DNA of 64,000 nt from positions 1,860,001 through 1,924,000 of the forward strand of contig OY101115.1 of assembly GCA_956465555.1 (NCBI GenBank), written 5' to 3'. Within the stretch, counting starts at the first letter, position 1, and the number at the start of each line of letters is the position of its first letter. A model generated the notes under the pieces. The model saw only the letters and a program-made list of their open reading frames with translations, searched no databases and was not told the DNA's origin. This document shows, piece after piece, positions 1 to 9,010 of the stretch. The position numbers were made by a program, and so were the translations under genes. Origin of the DNA: Nitzschia sp. pyKryTriq1 (lineage: Eukaryota; Bacillariophyta; Bacillariophyceae; Bacillariales; Bacillariaceae).

Positions 1-248
1 GTTTCCAGTTGTGCTCTTCCTCTGGACTCTTGTTCAAGACGGGTTTCTAGGTCTCCATGAACTCTCTCCAACTCATTCAGCCTTCGCTGTTGATTATCAA
101 TCATCCGAAGACATGATTTCAATTCTTGTACCTCCTCAGTGACTAGACGCTCGAACAGCGGGGTTGGAGGAGGCTTGTGGGGACCATTGCTGTTCGATTT
201 ATTATCCTCCATTCCGTGATGACCGTTCGCACTGCTGAGAGATTGCAT
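1..248 (-). CDS. N-terminus of an unknown coiled-coil protein (partial)
   Basis: The reading frame starts at the ATG at 248 and runs open off the left edge, giving about 82 residues. The first 35 residues are polar and rich in Ser, Asn and Pro. From about residue 36 the sequence turns into a charged, Leu-containing heptad-like helix (motifs such as LKSCLRMI and LNELERV), typical of a coiled coil. No catalytic motif is visible. Several upstream GTAC-type words occur in the putative promoter beyond 250. The rest of the gene lies outside the window, so no function is assigned. Confidence 0.6.
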   Translation of the reverse strand, partial: MQSLSSANGHHGMEDNKSNSNGPHKPPPTPLFERLVTEEVQELKSCLRMIDNQQRRLNELERVHGDLETRLEQESRGRAQLE

Positions 249-1160
249 TCTCCTTTATAAATGACAGACAGCAGCGATTGGTCCTTTTTATATCTGAAAG
301 CAGTACTTCGTTGGTGCCATGAATAGCTGATGGCTGCCGGTGTATGCTTTTCAAATAACCCTATCTAGCTAGGCAAAAGCTTCCCTGCGAAGAATCAATC
401 AGCCGGCAGTATCAGTGAAGAAACCTGGTCGTCCCGGTACAGTAATGTGCAGCCGAATGCCCTTGCCTGCGTGCTGGTGTACGATACTTGTAAAAGATAG
501 TAGAACGAAGAAAGGATAGCAGGAAAAAGAGGGTTGCGCGAAGACGACGAGTAGTAGAAAGTATCGTACAGGTGCAAGTTTGGACTGGGCTCTGGGCTCT
601 ACCGGTATGCTACCACGAGTACTCGTACCGGTACTGGAAGGAACAGTTTCAGAAGATGCGGCAGATTGAAGCACCACACGCTAGCACGGAGACCGCGGAG
701 CGCGAAGACCAGCATCTGCAAGACGGTGATGATGATGCAGGCGAGCGAGATCTTCGGCGAAGCGCGCTCGCAGCCCCGCGCACAAAAATAAAAATGAGCA
801 AACTAAATAAGCGAAGTGTGATCGACTCATTCGACTGTATCTTGAGACACGGGGACGGCTGGCTCGTCCCAGAAAAAGATTAGAATAACGGCCGAGGCAA
901 TAAAGAACCTGTACCGGTACATACAAGTACTGTATCAAATAGGAGGAATGTGCCGGCAGGCGTGCTGCACAGTTCTGCGTGGTGTGGCAGAGCCTGCCCT
1001 CATCACTTTTTCGTTTTTTCCCCATTTTTTGGTCGCGAAGATAGATATTGCCAATTCCAACGTTTTTATTATTTTGGATTGTGTTCCCACTCCATATGAT
1101 ACAGTAATAGCACACCATTGCAAGTCATAGGTCTACACAACAAAGTCAAAAGGAACGACC
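249..1160. other. Intergenic, divergent promoter region with GTAC-type words
   Basis: No convincing gene is seen. Open frames here lack family resemblance and cross low-complexity DNA. Palindromic words around GTACCGGTAC occur near 615-635 and 908-935. The stretch separates two divergently transcribed genes. Confidence 0.5.
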
Positions 1161-3191
1161 ATGTTACTCTTGAATTATCGCACCATTGTTTTGGTGCTGC
1201 TGTGGCAGTTACGATTCTTCGTCAAGGCGCAAGATGAATGCAAGAATGATACATTCCCAGTGGGCAGCTACTGCGAGGATGTTTATACTTGGGAAGACTT
1301 TGCAGCCTGGGTCGATGACTCAGTTCCTGGAGATGAACTATATCTCTGTCCCTTCGACATTGAGAAGGGGGACCAACCTTCTCTTACGATTTCGTGGGGT
1401 CTAGCCATTATCTGCGTGCGGACTAATGTAACCGACAGTTGCACTATTCAAGGATCTGGGATACTCATTGATGTCCAGACAAGTGAAGACACTTTGTTTC
1501 AAGGTCTAGACTTCGCGGACGGCGATGATCATGCTGTTCACATTTCGTCACTGGATGGAAATAGTAGCGCGGTGACTCGTAATTTCTGCTTCTGTACTTT
1601 CACAGGGTAAGTTTTGGTAGGGGGTGGATACACGACGAGGACAACAATTATTATTTGTACACTTCGGCTCTAACAGACAGCTTCCGTGTATCAGAATTAA
1701 GCGGTTGAGCACTGCACGAGGTGGAGCGCTTATGACGCAAAACAATGCGGGTATCGTAAATCTTTTCTACTGCTATTTCGCAGACAATTACTCCGCTACT
1801 CGAGGGGCAGCCATTTACACCCGAACAAACCAGCTGAACGTCGTCGGGTGCCGATTTATTGACAACTCAGGTAAGCCAGAAAATATTCGCACGCATTCAC
1901 TAAGACGAAAAGATTCTAATCACCATCACCATTGTAGCGCTGGAATGGGGCGGAGCCATTTTCTGTGCCGCCGAAGGTAATATGTATGTCGAGGGCTCGA
2001 CCTTTGTTCGCGACAATGGATTGGATGACTATGGAGTTGTCGTCAAACCTCGTGAGGGAACAAGTGTTTGGGTTGATGGGGGCGATAATATGTTGACGGG
2101 AGGGCCGTGCACTGGTTTCTATTTACTTGCAGACAATATCTGTCAGCCGTATATTGGTTCTCCCGACGCTACCCCGCTACCAACCGCCCAACCTTCACAA
2201 TCGCTGAGTCCGCCTTCACAATCGCTGAGCCCGTCTGCGGCACCAACTTCAGATGCAGACCAACTCTGTCAATTTGAAGAAGACGACCTTCCCTGTATCG
2301 AAGTTGATACTTTTGCTGACATGCAGGCAGCCATATTGGCTTCTAACAGTGTCACTTTTTGCGGTGGCTTCAACCTCGAAAAAGCAACAGATGAAGTTCT
2401 CGAGCTCTCCGGTGAGCACGATATTCGGTGCACGAGAACATGTACTCTAAGTGGCGATGGGACGCATATTGAAGTTACAGGATCTGACTCACAAGTTCGA
2501 GTGCATAATATGAAATTTATGCTGTCAGATTCTTCCGCCGTGCAGATTCGAACTTCTGCTGCCAATTCGACTGCCACCACGACTTTATGCAAGACAGAGT
2601 TCTGGAGAAATACTGCTCAGTTTGGTGCAGCGATATCTATAGCAAGAAATGCTGGTAAAGTCAATGTCGTGGATTCCTCGTTCACAAACAATGAGGCCGT
2701 GAGGGGAGGTGCAATTTACGGCGGTGCTGAAAAGTTATGCATCTTTAACTCTGTCTTCGTCAACAATGTTGCGAAAGAAGCGGTAAGTCTACATATTCGT
2801 GCCCCTACAACCTATGGTTCACTCCAAATTTTGTCCAACGTGCTCATTCGTGCGTGTTCCATACGAAAATAATACTCGCATGACGTTTCAGGGGAGCGCC
2901 ATCTTCACATATTTTGAATCGGACGTGGTTGTCCAATCTTCATACTTCGCTCTGAACAACGTCGTGTCTTCGGACAATTACGTTGTAGTTGTGAAGGCAG
3001 GCGAAGACAATCAGTCTGATCTTGAGGGAACCTTTATCGACGCTGGGAAAAACTCTGTTGTGTCTAGTGGGTCATGCAAGGGGTACTTTGTGCAACCGCT
3101 ACAAGCGTGTCGACAATTCGGCAATAGACCGTCGGACAACGGTGATGATGAAATCAGTGTTGCGGCTGTAGGCACTGACCCAGCCGCGTAG
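1161..3191 (+). CDS. Secreted right-handed beta-helix (pectin-lyase-like) protein
   Basis: Four exons fit splice signals and phase: 1161-1606, 1695-1870 (acceptor at 1677 is an equally phased alternative), 1938-2782 and 2892-3191, giving about 588 residues. The N-terminus (MLLLNYRTIVLVLLWQLRF) is a signal peptide ending near KAQ. Two similar Cys-rich modules are joined by a Pro/Ser/Gln linker at about residues 282-310. Each module carries short repeats with GGAI-like turns (RGGAL, RGAAIY, WGGAIF, RGGAIY), as in parallel beta-helix adhesins and polymorphic-membrane-protein-like proteins. Several N-x-S/T sites suggest glycosylation. No catalytic residues of a polysaccharide lyase are evident, so a surface or matrix role is inferred rather than enzymatic activity. 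Confidence 0.75.
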
Positions 3192-3284
3192 TGAAAATAT
3201 CAGTCTAAAGTAAACTGATCCTTACTATATATGATGCAAGCGAATGAGGAGCCAGGCGACTTCCACTTGCCTCTCTAGTAGAGA

Positions 3285-4067
3285 CTAGTCAAAGAAGCCA
3301 CCAGCGCTGCCTCGGGACGGTTTGTAGGTGTCATCATCGTCGTCGTCATCATCTGCTGTATAGAAAGAAGATCCACGTTGATTCGATCGTCGCAAATCTG
3401 CCTCGGCTTTGGTTTCCAGCAGGTCGAATTCGCGGACAATAACCTTGGGTTTGCATCGTTTTTCACCAGTCGCTTTGTCCGTCCACTCATCGATCTGCAA
3501 ACTTCCGACAACTCCTACCCGGGCCCCCTTGTCTACGAACTTAGAGGCGAACTCTGCAGTCTGACCCCATATTTCCAGGCCATACCAATCGGTTTCTTCT
3601 TCCCCAAATTTGACGTTTTCAAGTTGCCGCTCCCCGTAGTGAAGTTTTCGCTGACATGCAATGCTGAGGTTGACAACCACATTCCCGTCTTCAAAGTATC
3701 GGGGTTCTGGACTATTTCCAACCCGCCCCACGAGGTGAACAGTATTAAATTTCGCCACTCGTTCGTCCCAGTCTCCTAGCATCGCTTCCAGCTCTTCGTC
3801 CGTGGGGCCGTCCTCCTCCTCCCCCTCGGTCTCTCCAAACCCCTGGTCGACCATTGGAGCGTCACCACCGAGATCAGAATTATTGGTTGCTTCCCAGTCA
3901 TCCATGGAAGAAGATCTTGGCGACAAATTCTGAGAATTCTTAGTATTTTGAATACATCTAGAAGAGCCAGTATTCGACAGGGGATGATGATGAGCCACCC
4001 AACACCAAGACCGCTGAACCTCCAAGAAAAAGCACACAAAGAGCCCAATACAAGATCTGGAAATCAT
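3285..4067 (-). CDS. Organellar single-stranded DNA-binding protein (SSB)
   Basis: This 260-residue single-exon protein has a bacterial-type SSB OB-fold at about residues 107-220. It begins with FNTVHLVGRVG and includes a LEIWGQTAEFA-like strand and a VGSLQIDEWTD segment. A hydrophobic leader (residues 1-23), an acidic linker (about 55-105) and a run of Asp near 241-248 flank it. The C-terminal tip GGFFD recalls the acidic-aromatic tip SSBs use to recruit partners. The start at 4067 was chosen because it gives the hydrophobic leader; the frame stays open to 4415. The leader suggests plastid import, although no clear AFAP motif is seen, so mitochondrial import is possible. It should bind single-stranded organelle DNA during replication and repair. 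Confidence 0.85.
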   Translation of the reverse strand: MISRSCIGLFVCFFLEVQRSWCWVAHHHPLSNTGSSRCIQNTKNSQNLSPRSSSMDDWEATNNSDLGGDAPMVDQGFGETEGEEEDGPTDEELEAMLGDWDERVAKFNTVHLVGRVGNSPEPRYFEDGNVVVNLSIACQRKLHYGERQLENVKFGEEETDWYGLEIWGQTAEFASKFVDKGARVGVVGSLQIDEWTDKATGEKRCKPKVIVREFDLLETKAEADLRRSNQRGSSFYTADDDDDDDDTYKPSRGSAGGFFD

Positions 4068-4567
4068 CGTTGGAGAGGATCTTTGAGTTTCTCTTCTTGG
4101 CAATTTCCGTATGTGGTTCGACAAGCTGTGGTGTCGCTTGCTTATCTTGTCTGTTCGTTGTTTGTTTTGAGTTTTGAGGATTTCGGTGGTGGTTTGGTTT
4201 CTGGTGGAAACGCGAGGGTCGCCTTCGTCAGTCGTCAGTGTGACATGAAACGATTTTGCTCCAAAAATAACGTGTTTCATGTCTACAAGCTGGCTGACCA
4301 CGCGTTTGGTGCAAGACGGCGTGCTGGTACGTTGACCAAGGGAAAAAATCATTACTAAAATATGTTGTTCGGTAAATTCAACGGAACACCACCGGTCACC
4401 GGTCTGAAAAATCACTTTTTATCACACCACCACCGACCACCATCTCATTTCTCACCCCATCCGTTGTAGGTTGTACAGTAGGTTCCAAGTTGTACCCATA
4501 CTACTGTAGTCGACGAGTACAATACTTCAGTACTTGACACAGATTCATCATCCGAAACTCTGGAACA
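4068..4567. other. Divergent intergenic region
   Basis: No gene is supported. The stretch lies between two divergent genes and has AGTACT, GTAC and CTACTGTAG words at 4470-4545, close to the downstream start codon. Confidence 0.45.
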
Positions 4568-5119
4568 ATGTACTCTACTAATCATAGTTCGACTGATCGG
4601 CTTCCTCTCATCGCAGCCGCTGGAATCACTCTGGCAGCGGCTGCCGGCGTCATTTTTCACAAGACGTTGGTAGAAGAGTACGGTTGGGAAGGAGCGCTCC
4701 GTTATGTGTGGGAAGGGCAGCCCTATTCTTCAAATATTCAAGCGCAATTGAATTCACTCAAGGACGCGGAAAAGACAAGAATCGTGCAAGAAGCTCGCTT
4801 GAATGCAATTGAAGAGGCCTTGGAACGGGCCCGTCTTGATAGCATCGACGATGCTAGGACTACCAAAGCCATCGTCCTCCGATGGAAAGAAAATTATCGG
4901 CCTCGGGACCTGGAGAAGACATTGGGGGAACTGAGCGCCACGCTGGATAAATTGGCGGCACAAGTGGATGCAGTCATATTATCAGGCACGGATAGCAACA
5001 ATAATTCTCGCATTGCTCAAGATATCAAGCGAAGAAAGAAGGTGTTGTCAAAGCAACTTGTTCTTGACATGGAAAGGTGTGATGCATTCATGACATGTTA
5101 TCAAGTACTTCAAGAATAG
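4568..5119 (+). CDS. Small membrane-anchored coiled-coil protein, unknown function
   Basis: A single exon of 183 residues. Residues 12-30 form one hydrophobic, Ala-rich membrane segment. The remainder is highly charged, with heptad-like helices at about 55-95 and 115-180. The layout (short polar head, one transmembrane helix, long helical tail) fits a tail-exposed organelle membrane protein, but no family was recognised. It ends 31 bp from the convergent DTW-domain gene. Confidence 0.65.
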   Translation: MYSTNHSSTDRLPLIAAAGITLAAAAGVIFHKTLVEEYGWEGALRYVWEGQPYSSNIQAQLNSLKDAEKTRIVQEARLNAIEEALERARLDSIDDARTTKAIVLRWKENYRPRDLEKTLGELSATLDKLAAQVDAVILSGTDSNNNSRIAQDIKRRKKVLSKQLVLDMERCDAFMTCYQVLQE

Positions 5120-5150
5120 AGGCGTTTTTATCTCGTATAATCCGGAGTAC

Positions 5151-6026
5151 TTATTTAACGTAAAACTGCTTCTCGGGACGGACTCTCCTCTGTTGTCGTT
5201 GGGCCCTCTGAATTTCTTTCCCCTCTTCTGTAAAAGGAAGCACGCGCTTCTCCATTTCGCTTCTAGCATGAATTATTGAGCGTTGGAGAGCAAATAACCA
5301 CATCATGTGTATCAGGTCGTCTCGTGCCTCTTGCGACCACGAGGGGTCATCTTTCGTTACTTCCATGGCAGCACAGTATACAGCTTCGATAGTAGAAAGC
5401 ATGCCTTTGCCTTCACGATGGTATCTCCAAAACTTACTTTCAGCAGGAGGAGAATCCAAATGGACTTTTGGTAAATGGGCGATGTTGGGATTGCATTTGA
5501 CTGGCGCTTGGCAGGTCCATTTGATGTCGAGAACCACCAGCTTTGACGGCGAGACGGAGGATATCGGTACGGAATCTTTGGTAGGAAAAAGTACATAAAC
5601 ACCTTTCTCATCGGGGTCATACTCTGGGAAATTTGACCTTTCTTCATCACAAAGATCGTGCAGAACAACCGATTTCTCGGATTTTCCAATGCCCAGCTTT
5701 TCGCGACGGGATTCCAAGGCATTGGCAAGTGAAAAGAGCTGAAGACCAGTGGCGCTTGCTCTTCTTTCCTCAAAGTCCAAAATTATATCGATATCAAATG
5801 GGAAACGGAGTCGACCTTCTAGTAGAGGTAACGGGAAAGATTCTTCAGGAATGCAAATCGTGCAACATTCGGGGCAATACAAACCCCTTGATGATTCACA
5901 GCAAAGTGTTCGACGAGGCCAGATGCCGGGGGATGGGCGGGTTTCATTCAGGTAGACCTCGAGGCGGTCTTCAGACTCGTTTGGCTCAGCCATCTTGCCT
6001 ACAGACAGTGTGGCTTTGAACGCCAA
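5151..6026 (-). CDS. DTW-domain protein, probable tRNA-uridine aminocarboxypropyltransferase
   Basis: A single exon of 291 residues. The layout matches the DTW/TDD family (DTWD1, DTWD2, bacterial TapT), which adds the acp group from S-adenosylmethionine to uridine in tRNA. Visible marks are a Cys cluster (LYCPECC, about residues 49-55), the core VVLDIKW at 164-170 and the STIEAVY helix at 211-217. The name-giving D-T-W is here D-I-K-W. Family members commonly read D-x-T-W, so the Thr is replaced by Lys. No organelle leader is obvious, suggesting a cytosolic or nuclear protein. The C-terminus is basic, compatible with tRNA binding. Confidence 0.75.
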   Translation of the reverse strand: MAFKATLSVGKMAEPNESEDRLEVYLNETRPSPGIWPRRTLCCESSRGLYCPECCTICIPEESFPLPLLEGRLRFPFDIDIILDFEERRASATGLQLFSLANALESRREKLGIGKSEKSVVLHDLCDEERSNFPEYDPDEKGVYVLFPTKDSVPISSVSPSKLVVLDIKWTCQAPVKCNPNIAHLPKVHLDSPPAESKFWRYHREGKGMLSTIEAVYCAAMEVTKDDPSWSQEARDDLIHMMWLFALQRSIIHARSEMEKRVLPFTEEGKEIQRAQRQQRRVRPEKQFYVK

Positions 6027-6485
6027 GCCATGAACAATCTCTTCTCTCTAGCTACCGGTAGAAAGTGTGAAGTCGGAATGGAAGCGCCCACATCGTCGGC
6101 CGAATAAAAGAAGAACATCTCAAAATTAGTGGTTGCTGGTTGCTGGCTCTGTTTTGGCGGGAAATCGGCAAAATTGCTTCCAGGAACCATTCAAGTCACG
6201 AGGCATGCGTCATTTTTCCGTCTTTGAACCAATTAGGAAGCAAAGATCGTTCCGACCACCTGCGACAGAAAACAAGGATGACAGATGATGACAACAACGT
6301 TCGACGTTTGGTGGAGAACGAAGTGCTGTTCCAAGACCAGATCCAACGCCTCTTCAGGCTGCAGTCTCCTCGGTAACACTTGCTATTGTTCAGACTCATT
6401 ATAATACGGTGCCAAGTATCACGGTACCACTAGTAGAAGGAAACAAGGAAAAGCAACAGGGTATTAGGTTTTTAGAAACTCAGAA
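6027..6485. other. Divergent intergenic region
   Basis: Nothing beyond a shared promoter region is seen between the DTW-domain gene (minus) and the plastid membrane protein (plus). A few TACCGGTA and GGTACC words occur, near 6053 and 6423. Confidence 0.4.
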
Positions 6486-7271
6486 ATGCCGAACTTTACA
6501 TCGATCGGACTTTTCTTTTTCGTCGTTGCCTCAGCTGAAGGATTTGTGGGACAGAAGCGGTTAGCAAAATGTGCGAAGCCCAATAGGAGCTCTTTGGCTG
6601 CGATCCGCGCAAGTGGAAAGGATGTCCAACCTGGAACCGAACTCTTCCCTGGTAAAGGACCATACGTTCCTGCAGGAATCTCTGCAGAAGAATATTCGAA
6701 AATGAAAAAAGACGAAGCAGACCGACTCAAAAAAATGAATTTCGGTGCTTGGGGTCCACGCTTTAAGCGTACCGATACACCTGATGGAGATTGGATGGTT
6801 CTGTCAAGTCTTTGGACGAAGGGTTACAACCCTCAGCTACAAGGTGTTGCCACAGGCAAATCCTCCTCGACCTATGACGGATCTGAAAGCCCCATTGTGC
6901 GTGCATTCGGGTTCCTTCGCAATAAATTCCCTGCATTTTTGTTGAGCTTTATTTTGCTCGATACGTTGACAACTGCGTTCGCCATGTATAGAACAGCGAA
7001 TTTGACGGCTCGACAAGCAGTTTTGATAATGCTCAAAGTGCCGTCGATTAAGGCGCTGTCGCTGCAGCTGTCCTCGTCGATCCTCAAGACGCAAATCCCC
7101 AAATTAGCCGCCGTCATGTTGCTCACGCCAGCCATGGGGAATCTTCTTGACTGTGTCAATCGAAGAAGATTATGGAGTAATTCGAGAACAATTGGAGTCT
7201 GTGCTGGCGTGTCGTTTGTATCTGTTGCCCTCTGGGCTTTTGTCTTGCGGTTTGTGACGGCTTTAGTCTAG
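6486..7271 (+). CDS. Probable plastid membrane protein, unknown function
   Basis: A single exon of 261 residues. The first 18 residues are a hydrophobic signal peptide ending in ASAEGFVG, a variant of the diatom plastid cleavage motif. A soluble charged part follows to about residue 135. Then come hydrophobic segments at about 145-165, 205-220 and 235-258, consistent with three or four membrane spans. No enzyme motif is visible. It is inferred to be a plastid-envelope or thylakoid membrane protein. Confidence 0.65.
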   Translation: MPNFTSIGLFFFVVASAEGFVGQKRLAKCAKPNRSSLAAIRASGKDVQPGTELFPGKGPYVPAGISAEEYSKMKKDEADRLKKMNFGAWGPRFKRTDTPDGDWMVLSSLWTKGYNPQLQGVATGKSSSTYDGSESPIVRAFGFLRNKFPAFLLSFILLDTLTTAFAMYRTANLTARQAVLIMLKVPSIKALSLQLSSSILKTQIPKLAAVMLLTPAMGNLLDCVNRRRLWSNSRTIGVCAGVSFVSVALWAFVLRFVTALV

Positions 7272-7347
7272 CTTGAATGTAAAAAAAGTATATACGCATG
7301 GTATTCCATTTAGCCGTCATTCCTAACAACATGGGAACTAGAACGAG

Positions 7348-8561
7348 CTACTTCTTGCGATTTGACAATATGGCGACGACCGCCAGCACAGCCCCGGCCC
7401 CGGCGATAACTCCGTGGATAAATCCGACTGTAAATGCCAAAGAATCATCGCTCGATTTGGGAGTGTTGGTCTTCTTTTGACCCTCCTCGTAAGCGCTTTG
7501 GGCCAGGACCAGTGATCCTGTCAGGCCTACGTCGTTTCCATAGGAACTCATACAGATCAATCCAGAAATATCTTTCGGCAGCTCCAAGTACCCATTGAGC
7601 AGTATGACTGTTTGCTTTTGGATCTTTTCTATCAATGCTCGACGATTCATGATACCACCACCCAAAACAATTTTCTCGACGCTAGTTGTCAGGAGCAGGG
7701 TCGCACAGAGATTGGCTAGGGCATTCGCCGAATGATCCCAAACTTCGTGGTCGTCATCTAATTCTACCAGCCGACTCCGAGGAAGATTTTTCTCACCCGT
7801 CATTTGCTCCAACCGCTCCGTCAAGGCAACCGACGAAGTAATACCTTCTACCGTTCTTCGACCTCGGAAGGGAGACTTTCCTCCCCATGAATAGCCTTCA
7901 AATTTATCACCCTCTAATGGTTGCACCGGTACGTGCCCTTTTACCAGCCAAACAAAAGAATAGAGTCAATGAGTCCGAACCTCAAGATTCCTATGGTTGA
8001 AGTCAAAGTCCTCCATGGTGTAGATTTACACAACTCACCTCCTTCGGGGTGCATCCGACCATGTACAGGCTTTCCATGGATTACCAGGCCCACGCCGATA
8101 CCAGTTCCCACAGTGATGTAGGCTACGGAAGACAAGTTGTCCTTATCCAACAGATACTCTGCAAATGCTGGTGCATTCACGTCGGTTTCGATTTTCACTG
8201 GCAGGGGTAGACTGCTGGTGCCTCGACACGCTTCCGAAAGAGGTGTCAAGAAATCCACATTCCTCCATGACTGCTTGGGCGATGTACTGAGAATACGTCC
8301 GTACGTTTCTTTGCGCGATGGATCTAGCCCCACCGGACCAAAGGTAGCAATTCCTAGCGCGGAGTAACCCTCTGGTGGCTTGTGTTTTTGGAAAAAGGCC
8401 GCACACTCCGACAGCGTCTTTCCTGGCTGGTCATGACTCGAGTCTACTTCGTGGCGGTACAGGATTTGTGGAGTGGAATGAGGAACCAATTTTGCCACGG
8501 CAATTACAAAGGAGGTCCCTCCGCCTTCTACGGCAGCAACGATGACTTCTTCGGAACTCAT
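7348..8561 (-). CDS. ROK-family sugar kinase (fructokinase-like) with C-terminal membrane anchor
   Basis: Two exons, 8039-8561 and 7348-7937 (101-nt intron, phase 1), give 370 residues. The N-terminal phosphate loop EGGGTS (12-17), the catalytic-type TDVNA (D127), the GTGIGVG loop and the HPEGGH motif (171-176) are all ROK hallmarks, closest to bacterial fructokinases. The splice joins HPEG and G-H exactly. The Cys residues that follow the His in classical ROK zinc sites (CxxHGxCxEG) are replaced (YSWGGKSPF...TVEG). A C-terminal hydrophobic helix at about 340-363 ending NRKK suggests tail anchoring. Hexose phosphorylation is inferred from family membership. Confidence 0.85.
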
Positions 8562-9010
8562 TCTTTTCTTTTGTGCTCAATGCCATTGAAACTTGAAACT
8601 TGGAGACAGACAGAAACACAATACTCCATGCATCATGCATTACGATGGTTGCAGTTGCCTGTACAATAAGTATCGTAGATTATTGATGTACATGTACGTT
8701 ACGGTACGTGTACTGTACCGATGATCTTCTTGATGACGTCACACATTTGACAGATGCGCGCGACACAAGCGTGCACGGGTTCCATCGATGCTTACACATG
8801 GAACCTGTGTGGCCTCGGTCGGTTGTTGAAGATGCGAGAAAATGAGAAAAAGTTTCGTCCGTCGCATCCCTACGATACCATCTTCTGCCTCCTTGCTCCC
8901 TGCCCCTGCCGCTCGTCTTCCATGAAGAAAATGAGAGGTCGAGGCATTGTCAAAATAATAACAGTAAAAGAGTTTGTAGCCGCCCCTACCTGTAAGCAAG
9001 ACCGGGAAGA
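8562..9010. other. Divergent intergenic region with GTAC cluster
   Basis: No gene is supported. A cluster of GTAC words lies at 8686-8720, followed by a TGACGTCA CRE/bZIP-type palindrome near 8732-8741. The region separates the sugar kinase from the PPR gene. Confidence 0.45.
8686..8720. repeat. GTAC-word cluster
   Basis: Dense overlapping TGTAC, GTACGT and GTACCG words lie within 35 bp, as in other intergenic spaces of this window. Confidence 0.5.

Noticed and set aside
681-1118. 145-residue minus-strand frame in the first intergenic region
   Set aside because: Low-complexity, His-run and Arg-rich, with no homology pattern or splice context.
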